Source: Nonomuraea thailandensis
GTDB taxonomy: Bacteria; Actinomycetota; Actinomycetes; Streptosporangiales; Streptosporangiaceae
Reading direction: 5' to 3'
Assembly (NCBI RefSeq): GCF_024172165.1
Contig: NZ_JAMZEB010000002.1
Span: forward strand, 12,483,501 to 12,547,500
DNA length: 64,000 bases
The translations under genes and the position numbers were made by a program. Shown here one piece after another: positions 25,907-37,602 of this stretch (the stretch's first letter is position 1; every line of letters starts with the position of its first letter). Below the pieces are notes generated by a model that saw only the letters and a list, made by a program, of their open reading frames with translations, was not told where the DNA came from and made no database searches.

Positions 25907-26866
25907 TTGACCCGGTACCTCCTCACGCGCCTGGGCCAGGCCCTGGTCATCGTGATCCTGGTGACGCTGATCACGTTCGTGATCCTGCACCTGCTGCCGG
26001 GAGGCGCGGCCAGGGCCATCCTGGGCAAGGAAGCGACGCTGGAGCAGATCGCCGCCTTCAACCACGAGATGGGGTACGACCGGCCGCTGTGGCAGCAGTA
26101 CGCGATGTACCTGCAGCGGCTGGTCCAGGGCGACCTCGGCTACTCCTTCCAGCTCAACCAGTCGGTGGCCGAGGCCATCGGGCAGCGGGTGCCCAAGACC
26201 ATGCTGCTGTCGCTGGCCTCGACGCTGATCGCGGTCGTGGTGGCCGTCCCGCTGGGCGTGGTGCAGGCGGTGCGGCGTAACCGCTGGCCCGACTACACCA
26301 TCAACGGGCTGTCGCTGCTGGCGTACGCCACACCCATCTTCTTCATGGGTCTCATGATGATCATTCTGTTCTCGCAGGTGTGGCCGGTGCTGCCGCCCGA
26401 GGCCCCGCAGGGCTTCACGATGGCGGAGGTGCTGGCCGACCCGGCCGGGCTGGTGCTGCCCACGCTCACGCTGGCGATCCTCACCGTCGCGGTCTACTCC
26501 CGCTACATCCGCTCGTCCATGGTCGACAACCTGAACGAGAACTACGTCCGCACGGCCCGCAGCAAGGGCCTGTCGGAGGGCCGGGTGATCGTCGGGCACA
26601 CGCTGCGCAACGGCCTGTTCCCCGTCATCACCCTGCTCGGCATGTACCTGCCCGCGTTGTTCAGCGGCGCCCTGGTGGTCGAGCGGCTGTTCAACTACCC
26701 GGGCATGGGGCTGCTGTTCTGGCAGGCGGCGCTCAAGCGGGACTATCCGATCCTGCTCGGCGTCACGCTGCTGATCTCGGTGGCCACCGTGCTCGGCGCG
26801 CTGGTCGCGGACGTGCTCTACGCCGCGGTCGATCCGCGCGTACGACTCAAGGCAGGCCGCTCATGA
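25907..26866 (+). CDS. ABC permease, DppB/OppB type
   Basis: 319 residues, six membrane segments, an N-terminal TRYLLTRLGQALVIVILVT and the inner-loop EAA motif (YVRTARSKGLSEGRVIVGHT). The start is a rare TTG at 25907, three bases after the binding-protein stop and with GGAAGAG upstream; the first residues match the family start well. It pairs with the next permease, whose ATG overlaps the stop (ATGA 26863-26866). Confidence 0.92.
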   Translation: MTRYLLTRLGQALVIVILVTLITFVILHLLPGGAARAILGKEATLEQIAAFNHEMGYDRPLWQQYAMYLQRLVQGDLGYSFQLNQSVAEAIGQRVPKTMLLSLASTLIAVVVAVPLGVVQAVRRNRWPDYTINGLSLLAYATPIFFMGLMMIILFSQVWPVLPPEAPQGFTMAEVLADPAGLVLPTLTLAILTVAVYSRYIRSSMVDNLNENYVRTARSKGLSEGRVIVGHTLRNGLFPVITLLGMYLPALFSGALVVERLFNYPGMGLLFWQAALKRDYPILLGVTLLISVATVLGALVADVLYAAVDPRVRLKAGRS

Positions 26867-27741
26867 CCGCTCAGGAAGAGGCGCGGCCCGTACGCGGGAT
26901 GTGGCGGCAGGGCCTGGAGGTCTTCTGCGAGAACCGGCTCGCCCTGGTGGGCGTGGGCCTGTTCGTGCTGCTGGCCGTCTTCTCCTTCCTCGGGCCGCTG
27001 TTCTACCAGACCGACCAGGTGCACACCGACCTGACCAAGGTGTACCTGGCGCCCGGCACGGACGGGCACCCGCTCGGCACCGACGGCGTCGGCTACGACC
27101 AGCTCGGGCGGCTGATGCTCGGCGGGCAGACGTCCATCGTGGTGGGCCTGGCCGCCGGTCTGCTGGCCACGGTCGTGGGCACCGTCTGGGGCGCCATCGC
27201 CGGGTTCGCCGGGAGCTGGGTCGACGCGGTGATGATGCGCGTGGTCGACGCGATGATGTCGATCCCGGCGCTGTTCCTGTTCATGCTCATGGCCTCGATC
27301 GTGACGCCCACGGTGCCGATGCTGATCGTCATCATCGGCGCCTTCGCCTGGCTCGGCCCCGCGCGGCTGGTCCGCGGCGAGGCGCTGACGCTGCGCACCC
27401 GCGAGTACGTCATGGCGATGCGCGGCATGGGTGGCACCGGCGGGCGCGCGGTGCGAAGGCACATCATCCCCAACGCCATCGGCACGGTGATCGTCAACGC
27501 CACGTTCCAGGTGGCCGACGCGATCCTGTACGTCGCCTACCTGTCGTTCCTCGGCCTGGGAGTCCCGCCACCCGCGGCGAACTGGGGCGGCATGCTGTCC
27601 GACGGCCTGTCGGACACCTTCAGCGGCAACTGGTGGCTGCTGTACCCGCCGGGCATCGCCATCATCCTCATCGTGCTCGCCTTCAACTTCATCGGCGACG
27701 GGCTGAGGGACGTCTTCGAGGTCCGCCTCCGGCGGCGCTAG
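26863..27741 (+). CDS. ABC permease, DppC/OppC type
   Basis: 292 residues with an N-terminal extension typical of OppC, GTDGVGYDQLGRLMLGGQTS before the core, six membrane segments and the EAA loop EYVMAMRGMGGTGGRAVRRH. It forms the membrane channel with the preceding permease. Coupled to it by a four-base overlap; 15 bp from the ATPase gene. Confidence 0.92.
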   Translation: MTAQEEARPVRGMWRQGLEVFCENRLALVGVGLFVLLAVFSFLGPLFYQTDQVHTDLTKVYLAPGTDGHPLGTDGVGYDQLGRLMLGGQTSIVVGLAAGLLATVVGTVWGAIAGFAGSWVDAVMMRVVDAMMSIPALFLFMLMASIVTPTVPMLIVIIGAFAWLGPARLVRGEALTLRTREYVMAMRGMGGTGGRAVRRHIIPNAIGTVIVNATFQVADAILYVAYLSFLGLGVPPPAANWGGMLSDGLSDTFSGNWWLLYPPGIAIILIVLAFNFIGDGLRDVFEVRLRRR

Positions 27742-27756
27742 CAGGAGGTTTCGTAC

Positions 27757-29750
<1,994 letters not shown>

Positions 29751-29754
<4 letters not shown>

Positions 29755-30323
29755 CGCCGGACGCGGTAGAGCAGGTGGAGGACCCGGTCGCCCCGGACGA
29801 CCACGTGCGGGTCCTCCAGCAGGTGCTGGGCGTCGACCGAGCCGAAGTAGCGCCTGCCCGAGCCGAAGACGACCGGCACGACGTCCATCGCCACCTCGTC
29901 CACCAGCCCGAGGGCGAAGGCCTGGCCGCCGGCCTCGCCCGCCGCGACGGCGACGTCCCGCTCGCCCGCGAGCTCCCTGGCCAGCGCGACCGCCCGGGTC
30001 ACGTCGTCCACGAAGTGGTACGACGCCTCGGGGTGCCATCCCTCGGGCCTGGGCCGGTGGGAGAGCACGACCACGTGGTCGCCCGTGGGCGGCCTGCCCT
30101 CCCACCCGTTGGTGATGTCGAACAGGCGCCGCCCGATGACCATCGAGCCGATGCGGGCCCAGACCGGGTTGACGTAGTCGGCCGAGACCTGCGAGACCTT
30201 GCCGATGCCGCCGAGGTCGGCGGTGCCGTTGCCGTACCAGTCGAACAGCGGGCCGACCTCGTCGTGCGCGTCGGCGATGAAGCCGTCGACCGAGACGACG
30301 TTGTGCATGATCACGTTGCTCAT
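29751..30323 (-). CDS. Dihydrofolate reductase/RibD C-terminal-like protein
   Basis: 190 residues of the RibD_C fold: VSVDGFIAD at the start, GSMVIGRRLFD, and DEVAMDVVPVVFGSGRRYFG near the end. Such proteins reduce pteridine- or pyrimidine-like compounds, or others; this one has no riboflavin neighbours. ATG 30323 is preceded by GGAGA. The stop overlaps the ATPase stop on the other strand (29751-29754). Confidence 0.85.
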
Positions 30324-30415
30324 CACATCTCCAGAGCGTGCTCGAAGGTGGTTTCGGTAACGCGTCGATCGTGCGCCGCCGGAATCGACATCGCCCCGGA
30401 GAATTTCCGCCTCCG

Positions 30416-31234
30416 CTACCCGGCGGTGGCGCGCGCGGCGCTCTCGATGACCCTGGCCACGGTCTTCGGGTGGGAGACGGCCACGGAGTGGGAGGCGCGC
30501 ACCTCGGTGACGTGGGCGCCGGCGCGCTCGGCCATGAAGCGCTGCACGGCGGCCGGGATGTTGAGGTCCTGGGTCGTGATGACGTCCCAGCTCGGCTTGT
30601 CCTGCCAGGCGGCGACCTCGGCCTTCTCCTCCAGGGCCGACTGCGCGATGGGCCGCTGGGTGGCGGCCATGAGCGCGGCCTGGCCGGCCGGCACGTCGGC
30701 GGCGAACTGGTGGCGGAACTTGTCGGCCTTGATGTAGAGGTCGGTGCCGGTGCCGCCGCCGGGCAGGGTGAACGGCGTGGGGTCGAGGGCGTCGGGGAGC
30801 GTGGAGCCGGGGAACTTGTTCGTCAGCTCCAGCGCCGTCTCGCCGGGGGCCGGCAGGAAGGCTGCCACGTACACCAGCGCCTTGACCTCGGGGTCGTTCG
30901 CGCCGGCCGTGCTGATGACCGAGCCGCCGTACGAGTGCCCGACCAGGATCTTGGGGCCCTTGACGTGGTCGAGGACGCTGCGCAGCGCGGCCGCGTCGTA
31001 CGCCGGTCCGCGCAGCGGGTTGGCCGCGGCGACGACGGGATAGCCGTCCCGGCGCAGCTCCTCGATCACCCCGTTCCAGCTCGACGCGTCGGCGAAGGCG
31101 CCGTGCTCCAGCACGACGGTGGGCTTGGCCCGCCCGGCCGTGGTGGCGCCCGCGGGCCCGGTCACCGCCAGCGCGCCGATCGCGACACCCGCCGACAGGG
31201 CGCCCAGCAGGAGCCGCCGCTTGATGCTGACCAT
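30416..31234 (-). CDS. Secreted alpha/beta hydrolase
   Basis: 272 residues. A twin-arginine-like start (KRRLLLGALSAG) and Ala-rich cleavage region mark export. The hydrolase fold has VVLEHGAFADASSW (oxyanion region), nucleophile elbow GHSYGG and a late His in VRASHSVAVSHP. GGAAGG lies before the ATG at 31234. Its promoter region carries one arm of a 45-bp inverted duplication; the other arm faces the tannase-family gene, so both are likely under one regulator. Confidence 0.88.
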   Translation of the reverse strand: MVSIKRRLLLGALSAGVAIGALAVTGPAGATTAGRAKPTVVLEHGAFADASSWNGVIEELRRDGYPVVAAANPLRGPAYDAAALRSVLDHVKGPKILVGHSYGGSVISTAGANDPEVKALVYVAAFLPAPGETALELTNKFPGSTLPDALDPTPFTLPGGGTGTDLYIKADKFRHQFAADVPAGQAALMAATQRPIAQSALEEKAEVAAWQDKPSWDVITTQDLNIPAAVQRFMAERAGAHVTEVRASHSVAVSHPKTVARVIESAARATAG

Positions 31235-31275
31235 GAGACTTCCTTCCGAAGAGGTGGATCCAAGGGGGGCGCCCT

Positions 31276-31440
31276 CACTCTGGGCCGCGGCCGGGCTCGG
31301 CCACATCAGTCACATGACGGTCATTCGGCTGCGGTGAGAAAAGTCCAGGGCGCCGTCGTGCGTCGGGCCGTACGCGAGCGGCCCGCCGGTTCCGGCCGTC
31401 ATGTGACTGATGTGCCGCGCCCGCCGGGCGGGCCAGAGTG
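31276..31440. promoter_or_regulatory. 45-bp inverted duplication between two divergent hydrolase genes
   Basis: Arms 31276-31320 and 31396-31440. The inner 19 bp are identical in inverted orientation: CACATCAGTCACATGACGG (31302-31320) and its complement (31396-31414); the outer ends match as CACTCTGG/CCAGAGTG. Each arm faces its own gene at a similar distance (68 and 93 bp). This gives two matching promoter or operator elements back to back. Confidence 0.88.
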
Positions 31441-31507
31441 GGCACCGCACCAGGGACCGGCCGGACCTGCTGCTCAGCGACACGCTTACTCGATTGATGG
31501 GAACCTC

Positions 31508-33127
31508 ATGAAAAGACTCCTGGCCGTCCTGGCGGCCGGTGTGCCGCTGGCGGCGGCGATCTGCCTGCCGACCAGCGCCGCGGTGGCCGCGGTCGCCGCG
31601 CCGTTCGACTGCTCGTCGTCCATCGCCGTGAAGGCGCCGGCGGGCACCACGGTGGAATCCGTGACGGCGCAGCGCCGCGAGGCCGGCACCGTGACCGTCC
31701 CGCCGGTGACGCCGCTGCCCGGCACCGAGGTCCCCGGCGTGCCGGCCCACTGCGCGGTCACGGTCACGCTCGCCCACCCGGGCGTCGGCGACCACGCCAA
31801 GGTGCAGGTCTGGCTGCCCGAGACGGGCTGGAACGGCCGGTTCCAGGCGGTCGGCGGCAGCGCCTTCGCCGCCGGCGACTACGGCGCCGCGCTGGCCGGC
31901 GCGGTCAAGACCGGGTACGCCGCCGCCACCACCGACGCCGGCGTCAGCACCTACATCGACACCGCCTGGGCCCTGAACAGCGCGGGCGAGGTGAACAAGG
32001 AGCTGCTGAAGAACTTCGCCGACCGGTCCCAGCACGAGATGACGGTCGTCGCCAAGCAGGTCATCGCCGAGGTGTACGGCAAGCCGGCCTCCTACTCGTA
32101 CTGGAACGGCTGCTCGACCGGCGGGCGCCAGGGCTACATGGAGGCCCAGCGCCACCCCGGCGACTACGACGGCATCCTCGCCACCGCCCCGGCCATCAAC
32201 TGGGACGAGTTCGAGGTCGCCACCCTGTGGCCGCAGGTGGTGATGAACGAGGAGGGCAACTTCCCCGCCCCCTGCGAGCTCGCCGCCTTCAACCAGGCCG
32301 CCGTCAAGGCGTGCGACCCGCTCGACGGCGTCCGTGACGGCGTCATCGGCGAGCCCGCCAAGTGCGACTTCGACCCGCGCAAGCTCGTCGGCAAGACGGT
32401 CGAGTGCGAGGGCGAGCAGGTGACCATCACCGCGGCCGACGCCACCGTGGTCCGCAAGATCTGGGACGGCCCCCGTACGCCGTCGGGCAAGAAGCTCTGG
32501 GCCGGTCTTCCCGTCGGCGCCGGCTTCGACCTCGCCGGCACCCAGGTCGGCCCCGACGGCGACCGGGTGGGCGCGCCGTTCCCGGTCCCGGCCGCCTGGG
32601 TCGCGACCTGGCTGAAGCGCCGGCCCGCCTTCGACCTGACGACGATCACGTACGCCGGGTTCGCCAAGCTGTTCGCGCAGTCCCAGGCCCAGTACGACGC
32701 GGTCATCGGCACCGACGACCCCGACCTGTCGGCGTTCCGCAGGGCCGGCGGCAGGCTCCTTACCTGGCACGGCGGATCCGACCAGCTCATCCCCACCCAG
32801 GGCACCGTGGACTACCGCGAGCGGGTGGAGCGGGCCATGGGCGGCTCGCACCGCGTCGACGACTTCTACCGGCTGTTCCTCGCCCCCGGCGTCGACCACT
32901 GCGGCAACGTCACCAGCACCGGCCCCGTGCCCACCGACGCCCTGGGCGCCCTGACGGCCTGGGTCGAGCAGGGCAAGGCCCCGCAGACGCTGAGCGCCGC
33001 CATCAAGGACGCCTCCGGCAGGACGGTCACGCGCGAGCTGTGCCTCTACCCGTCCGTCTCCCGCTACACCGGCCACGGCGACCAGGCCGACGCGGCGAGC
33101 TACCGGTGCGCGAAGCCCCGGCACTGA
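31508..33127 (+). CDS. Tannase/feruloyl esterase family protein, secreted
   Basis: 539 residues with a signal peptide (LLAVLAAGVPLAAAICLPTS). The catalytic elements are GCSTGGRQG (Ser), HGGSDQLIP (Asp region) and PGVDHCGN (His); paired Cys residues flank them as in feruloyl esterases. It would cleave ester-linked plant phenolics outside the cell. The ATG at 31508 begins the signal peptide. A strong hairpin follows the stop. Confidence 0.9.
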   Translation: MKRLLAVLAAGVPLAAAICLPTSAAVAAVAAPFDCSSSIAVKAPAGTTVESVTAQRREAGTVTVPPVTPLPGTEVPGVPAHCAVTVTLAHPGVGDHAKVQVWLPETGWNGRFQAVGGSAFAAGDYGAALAGAVKTGYAAATTDAGVSTYIDTAWALNSAGEVNKELLKNFADRSQHEMTVVAKQVIAEVYGKPASYSYWNGCSTGGRQGYMEAQRHPGDYDGILATAPAINWDEFEVATLWPQVVMNEEGNFPAPCELAAFNQAAVKACDPLDGVRDGVIGEPAKCDFDPRKLVGKTVECEGEQVTITAADATVVRKIWDGPRTPSGKKLWAGLPVGAGFDLAGTQVGPDGDRVGAPFPVPAAWVATWLKRRPAFDLTTITYAGFAKLFAQSQAQYDAVIGTDDPDLSAFRRAGGRLLTWHGGSDQLIPTQGTVDYRERVERAMGGSHRVDDFYRLFLAPGVDHCGNVTSTGPVPTDALGALTAWVEQGKAPQTLSAAIKDASGRTVTRELCLYPSVSRYTGHGDQADAASYRCAKPRH

Positions 33128-33138
33128 CCGATCCGCGC

Positions 33139-33166
33139 CCCGGGGCCGTCCAGCGGCGGCCCCGGG
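33139..33166 (+). terminator. Terminator hairpin after the tannase gene
   Basis: CCCGGGGCCG (33139-33148), eight-base loop, CGGCCCCGGG (33157-33166). No U tract, as is common in this kind of genome. Confidence 0.7.
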
Positions 33167-33218
33167 ACGGGGTCCTCCCCTTCACCAGCGGCCCACGTCC
33201 AGCGCTTCCGGAGGCTCC

Positions 33219-33959
33219 GTGAACCCCACTCCCGTCGTCTTCATCCACGGCGCGTGGCTGCACGCGCTGTCCTGGAAGCCGTGGGGCGAGCGCTTCTCCA
33301 GCCTCGGCTACGCCGTCGCGGCACCGCTGCGGCCGGGGGAGCCCGCCACCGTGGCGGAGGCCCGCCGGCAGCCGGAGAGCAGCCGTGAGCTGGGGCTCGA
33401 CGCCCTCACCGAGCACTACGCGGGCATCGTGCGCTCCTTCGACACCCCGCCGGTGATCGTCGGCCACTCGGTGGGCGGGCTGATCGCCCAGCACCTCCTC
33501 GGCGCCGACCTGGGCCGCGCCGCGGTCGCCATCGCGCCCGCCCCGGCGAACGGGGTCGCGCGGGAGCCGTGGCCCGCGTCACTCGACGCGGAGCTGTTCC
33601 ACCGGCTGCTCGCCAACGCGGTCACGCGGGAGGAGTCGGCCCGCCTCTTCGAGCGGCACGCGGTCCCCGCGCCGTCCCGGCTGCTGGCCGAGCTGGGCGG
33701 CGACGACCCGCATCCCCGCGCCACCGTGGACACCGGCAACACCGCCCGCGGCCCGCTGCTGCTGATCTCGGGGCAGGAGGACCTGCTGGTGCCCGACTCG
33801 GCCACCAGGGCGGTGTACAAGCTGTACGGCGACTCGACGGCGGTGACCGCACTCAAGCAGTTCCCCGACCGCGGGCACTCGCTGGTGCTCGACAGCGGAT
33901 GGCGGGCGGTCGCGGACTACGTCCTGCGCTGGCTCGCCGAACGGGGCATCCGTGCCTGA
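33219..33959 (+). CDS. Alpha/beta hydrolase
   Basis: 246 residues, no signal peptide. FIHGAWLHALSW gives the oxyanion hole, GHSVGG the nucleophile elbow, ISGQEDLLVP the acid and DRGHSLV the His. It resembles small lipase/esterase-type hydrolases. The GTG start has GGAGG five bases upstream. It is the third hydrolase in a row with the secreted pair, and may finish the same degradation inside the cell; this is inference. Confidence 0.85.
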   Translation: MNPTPVVFIHGAWLHALSWKPWGERFSSLGYAVAAPLRPGEPATVAEARRQPESSRELGLDALTEHYAGIVRSFDTPPVIVGHSVGGLIAQHLLGADLGRAAVAIAPAPANGVAREPWPASLDAELFHRLLANAVTREESARLFERHAVPAPSRLLAELGGDDPHPRATVDTGNTARGPLLLISGQEDLLVPDSATRAVYKLYGDSTAVTALKQFPDRGHSLVLDSGWRAVADYVLRWLAERGIRA

Positions 33960-33966
33960 CCGGCAC

Positions 33967-36747
33967 TCAACGGGGGAGCTTGCCCAGGGCGTCGCGCAGC
34001 GCGGCGCGGGACGTGATGCCCAGCTTCGGGAAGACCCGGTAGAGATGCGAGCTGACGGTACGCGGGGACAGGTGCGTCCGCTCGCCGATCTCCTTGTTCG
34101 TCAGCCCGCCGGCGGCCAGCTCCGCGATCCGGCGCTCCTGCCAGGTCAGCTCGGCCAGGTGCGACGACGCGGCGCCGGCGGGCGCCCCCGAGGCCCGCAG
34201 CTCCGCCTGCGCCCGCTCCGCCCAGCCGGCGGCGCCCAGCCGGTCGAACGACTCGGCGGCGCGGGCCAGCAGCGGCCGCGCCGCCCTGGGCCCCTGGGTG
34301 TGCCTGAGCCGGATGCCGCGGGCCAGGCGGATGCGGGCCAGCTCGAACGGGAAGCCGGCGGCTCCCGGCTCGGCCTCGGCGCGCGCGTACATGTCCGCCG
34401 CCTCCTTCTCGTCGCCGCTCGTCATCGCCACCGCGCCGTACGTGATCACGGCCAGCCGGGGGGAGACGCCCGGCAGACCCGCGTCCAGCGCGGCCCTGGC
34501 GTGCCGGTGGGCCTGATCGAGGCGGCCGGTGTGCACGGCGGCCTCGACCAGGTCGAGCAGCGTGCGCGCGGCCTGATGCGCGTACGGCTCGAACGAGCCC
34601 GGCCGCGTGATGCCGATGGCGTGCAGGTAGGCGGCCTCGTAGTCGCCCTCGCTGAGGGCCGCCGCCGTGCCGACGGCGTCCGCGATCTGGGTCAGGAACC
34701 CGACGCCGCGCGGGCGGGCCCAGGCGTCCACGACCGCCTGGGCCTCGCGGGCCTGCTCCAGCCGGCCGCGCACGGCGGCGAGGAGGCCCAGGTAGGCGCG
34801 GGTGTGGTGGGCGAACAGCACGTTCCCGTGCGCGGTGTTCAGCTCCAGCGCGCGCCGGCCCGTCCGCTCGGCGTCGTCCCACTCGCCCGCGGCGAGCTGG
34901 TCGAGCATGATCAGGTGCAGCATCGTCATGCCGTTCGCCACGGCGCCGGTCTCCACCTCGCGGTCCACCGCGCGCTGCAGGTGGGGGCGGTACCTGCTCA
35001 GCGTGTCGACGTGGTACGCGGCCACGGCCAGGCGGGAGACGTCCCACGGCTCCAGGGCCGACACGTCGGCGAACGCCCGCTCGACCCGCTCGTCCACGCC
35101 CGCCCCGTGACGGACCACGTCGCTCCACGCGTCGCGGTAGAGGGCCGAGCGCGGGTGGACGCGGTCGCCCAGGGCGCGCAGCAGCTCCTCCGCCCGATGC
35201 CAGGAGACGGCGTCGCCGGCGTACTGGCTGGTGGCGAGCAGCAGGTCCACGAGCCGGGTGAGCACCTCCGGGGATTCGTCCGCCAGGTGTTCGATCGCCG
35301 CCGCGACCCGGTGGTGCGCGGAGCGCACGTCGCCGTCCTCGTACAGGGCGACGTACGCGCCGGCGATGGCCGTGGCGGGGGACTCGGCCGGGCCCGGCGC
35401 CGGATCCGAGCGGACGAGTCTCTGCGCCTGGTCCAGGAGCGCGGCGTGCCCGGCGATGAACGCGGCGTCGCCGAGCCGCCTGGACCGGTCGGCCGGGGTC
35501 TCGCTCAGCTCCGCCGCCCGGGTCAGCCAGGCCACGGCCGCCACCGCGCCGCCGCGCCGGGTCGCCGACTCGGCCGCCGCCTCCAGCGCGGCGGCCACCT
35601 CCTCGTCGGGGTCCACCCGCGAGGCCGCCAGGTGACGCGCGCGCCGCTCGACGTCGCCCTGGTGCAGCCGGGCGAGGTCCGCGTGCGCCGCGCGGCGCTG
35701 GTTCGGCGTGGCGAGCTGGACGACGGTCGAGCGGACCAGCGGGTGGCGGAAGACGAGCTCGCCGGTGACGGGGTCGGTGTCCAGCAGGCCGGCAGCCACC
35801 GCCTCGCCGGTGTCGCGCATGCGGTAGCGCCTGCCGGGGGCGCGGGTGCGGCCCTGGCCCGCTCCGACGCCGTCGAGGGCGCCGCGCAGCAGTTCCTCGC
35901 GTACGGGGGCGCCGAGGCGGTCGATGCGCATGCCGTACACGTGCTGGAGGCGGCGTGACAGGGGGACGGCGCCGAACCCGGGCAGCTCCTCGGCCCCCAC
36001 GTGCGGCGGGAGCTCCACGAGGGCCAGCGGGTTGCCCATGGCGTGCTCCAGGACCACGCGCCTGGTGTGCGGGCCGAGCCCCGGATGGCGCAGGTCCAGC
36101 AGCCGCCCGGCGGCCTCGTCGGGCAGGGGCTCCAGCGCCAGCTCGGGCAGCGCGGCCGTGTCGAAGCGCGAGCCGACGTCCGACCGCACGGCGATCAGCA
36201 TCTTCACCGCGCTGCCCGCCAGCCTGCGCCCCACGAACCCGCACACCTCGATGCTGGAGGCGTCCAGCCACTGGCCGTCGTCGAGCAACAGCAGCAGCGG
36301 CCTGCCCGACGCCGCCAGGGTCAGCAGGTCCAGAACGGCGATGCCGAGGGACATGACCGACGGCGTCCCGCCCTCGCGCAGCCCGAAGGCGACGTCGAAG
36401 GCGGCGCGGTGCCCATCATCCAGCCCGGACAGGTGGGGGAGCAGGGGGTAGAGGAGCTGGTGCAGGCCCGCGTAGGGCAGCTCGGACTCCGCCTCGACGC
36501 CGGCGGCCCTGATCACGTCGTGCGCGGGGGCGGCGAGGGTGGCGGCGTGGTCGAGCAGGGCGCTCTTCCCGACACCGGTCTCGCCTCTGAGGACGAGCGC
36601 CTGGCCCTGGGCGGACGCCAGGAACGCGGACAACTCCGCCCGCTCCCCGTCCCGCCCCACGATCGCCGCCCCCGCGGCTGCCTGCCTCACCGTCTTCGCC
36701 CCCGCCGTCGCCTGTTCCACCGTCGCCTGTCCCCCCGGAACGGTCAT
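33967..36747 (-). CDS. Large ATP-binding LuxR (LAL) regulator 1
   Basis: 926 residues. An AAA-type NTPase is near the N-terminus (Walker A RGETGVGKSALL, Walker B LLLLLDDGQWLD), a long helical-repeat middle region follows, and a LuxR HTH ends the protein (LTWQERRIAELAAGGLTNKE). LAL proteins activate catabolic or antibiotic genes upon ligand binding. The first 30 residues carry a short VxQATAG repeat. ATG 36747 overlaps the luciferase-like gene's stop by four bases, so it is last in an operon with hemerythrin and that oxidoreductase. Confidence 0.92.
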   Translation of the reverse strand: MTVPGGQATVEQATAGAKTVRQAAAGAAIVGRDGERAELSAFLASAQGQALVLRGETGVGKSALLDHAATLAAPAHDVIRAAGVEAESELPYAGLHQLLYPLLPHLSGLDDGHRAAFDVAFGLREGGTPSVMSLGIAVLDLLTLAASGRPLLLLLDDGQWLDASSIEVCGFVGRRLAGSAVKMLIAVRSDVGSRFDTAALPELALEPLPDEAAGRLLDLRHPGLGPHTRRVVLEHAMGNPLALVELPPHVGAEELPGFGAVPLSRRLQHVYGMRIDRLGAPVREELLRGALDGVGAGQGRTRAPGRRYRMRDTGEAVAAGLLDTDPVTGELVFRHPLVRSTVVQLATPNQRRAAHADLARLHQGDVERRARHLAASRVDPDEEVAAALEAAAESATRRGGAVAAVAWLTRAAELSETPADRSRRLGDAAFIAGHAALLDQAQRLVRSDPAPGPAESPATAIAGAYVALYEDGDVRSAHHRVAAAIEHLADESPEVLTRLVDLLLATSQYAGDAVSWHRAEELLRALGDRVHPRSALYRDAWSDVVRHGAGVDERVERAFADVSALEPWDVSRLAVAAYHVDTLSRYRPHLQRAVDREVETGAVANGMTMLHLIMLDQLAAGEWDDAERTGRRALELNTAHGNVLFAHHTRAYLGLLAAVRGRLEQAREAQAVVDAWARPRGVGFLTQIADAVGTAAALSEGDYEAAYLHAIGITRPGSFEPYAHQAARTLLDLVEAAVHTGRLDQAHRHARAALDAGLPGVSPRLAVITYGAVAMTSGDEKEAADMYARAEAEPGAAGFPFELARIRLARGIRLRHTQGPRAARPLLARAAESFDRLGAAGWAERAQAELRASGAPAGAASSHLAELTWQERRIAELAAGGLTNKEIGERTHLSPRTVSSHLYRVFPKLGITSRAALRDALGKLPR

Positions 36748-37595
36748 GACAGCAGGTCCGCCAGGCGGTCGATCTGCGCGACGTCGTCGGACCAGCAGCT
36801 CAGCATCACCTCGTGCGCGCCGAGATCCCGGTACGCCGCCACCGCGTCCCGGATGCCGGCGGCCGTGGTCGCCATCGCCGCCACCGACCGGGCGGCCGGC
36901 TCCGGCGCGAAACCGTAGTAACGCAGCAGCGCCTCCCGCGACTCCGCCACGGTGGGCTCCGGCCCCAGCGCCACGTTCACCTGGGCGACCAGCAGCGGCT
37001 CGCCTGGCCGTCCCGCGTCCTTCCACTGCCGCCTGACCAGCTCGAACAGCCCTCCCGCGTGCTCGGGCGGAGCCGGGCAGACGTAGCCGCCGCCCCACCG
37101 GGCCACGCGCGCCAGCGCCCGCGGCGCGAACCCGCCGAAGAGCAGCTCGGGACCGCCGGCGCGCAGCGGGACGGGGCCGACGGGGCCGAGGCCGGGCGCG
37201 ACCGGCTCGCCCGCCCAGACCCGGCGCATGGTCGCGAGCTGCTCGTCCATCCGCCGCCCCCGCGAGGCGTGGTCCGCGCCCACGGCCAGGAAGTCGTCCT
37301 CCCGCGCGCCGACCGCCAGGCCGAGGGCGAACCGGCCGCCGGACAACCGGTCGAGCGTCGCGCTCTGCTTGGCCAGCAGCACGGGGTCGCGCAGCGGCGC
37401 GAGCACCACCTCCGACTGCACCCGGATCCGCTCGGTCACCGCCGCCATCGCGGCCAGCATCACCATGGGCTCGGGATTGTCGTACACGATCCGGTCCGGG
37501 ACGCCGATCCTGCCGTACGGGCCCGCGTCCGCCCGCCGGGCCCACGCCACCAGCGCGGCCGGATCGGTGAAGGGCACCGCCAGTCCTAGACTCAC
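36744..37595 (-). CDS. LLM class oxidoreductase (luciferase-like)
   Basis: 283 residues of the bacterial-luciferase TIM barrel: SLGLAVPFTDP start, RIRVQSEVVLAPLRDP, KQSATLDRLSGGRFALGLAVG and late NVALGPEPT. FMN or F420 may be the cofactor; F420 use is common in this group, but nothing here decides it. The GTG start at 37595 fits the family start. Seven bases separate it from the hemerythrin stop, and it overlaps the LAL start. Confidence 0.85.
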   Translation of the reverse strand: MSLGLAVPFTDPAALVAWARRADAGPYGRIGVPDRIVYDNPEPMVMLAAMAAVTERIRVQSEVVLAPLRDPVLLAKQSATLDRLSGGRFALGLAVGAREDDFLAVGADHASRGRRMDEQLATMRRVWAGEPVAPGLGPVGPVPLRAGGPELLFGGFAPRALARVARWGGGYVCPAPPEHAGGLFELVRRQWKDAGRPGEPLLVAQVNVALGPEPTVAESREALLRYYGFAPEPAARSVAAMATTAAGIRDAVAAYRDLGAHEVMLSCWSDDVAQIDRLADLLS

Positions 37596-37602
37596 GCCCG
37601 CC

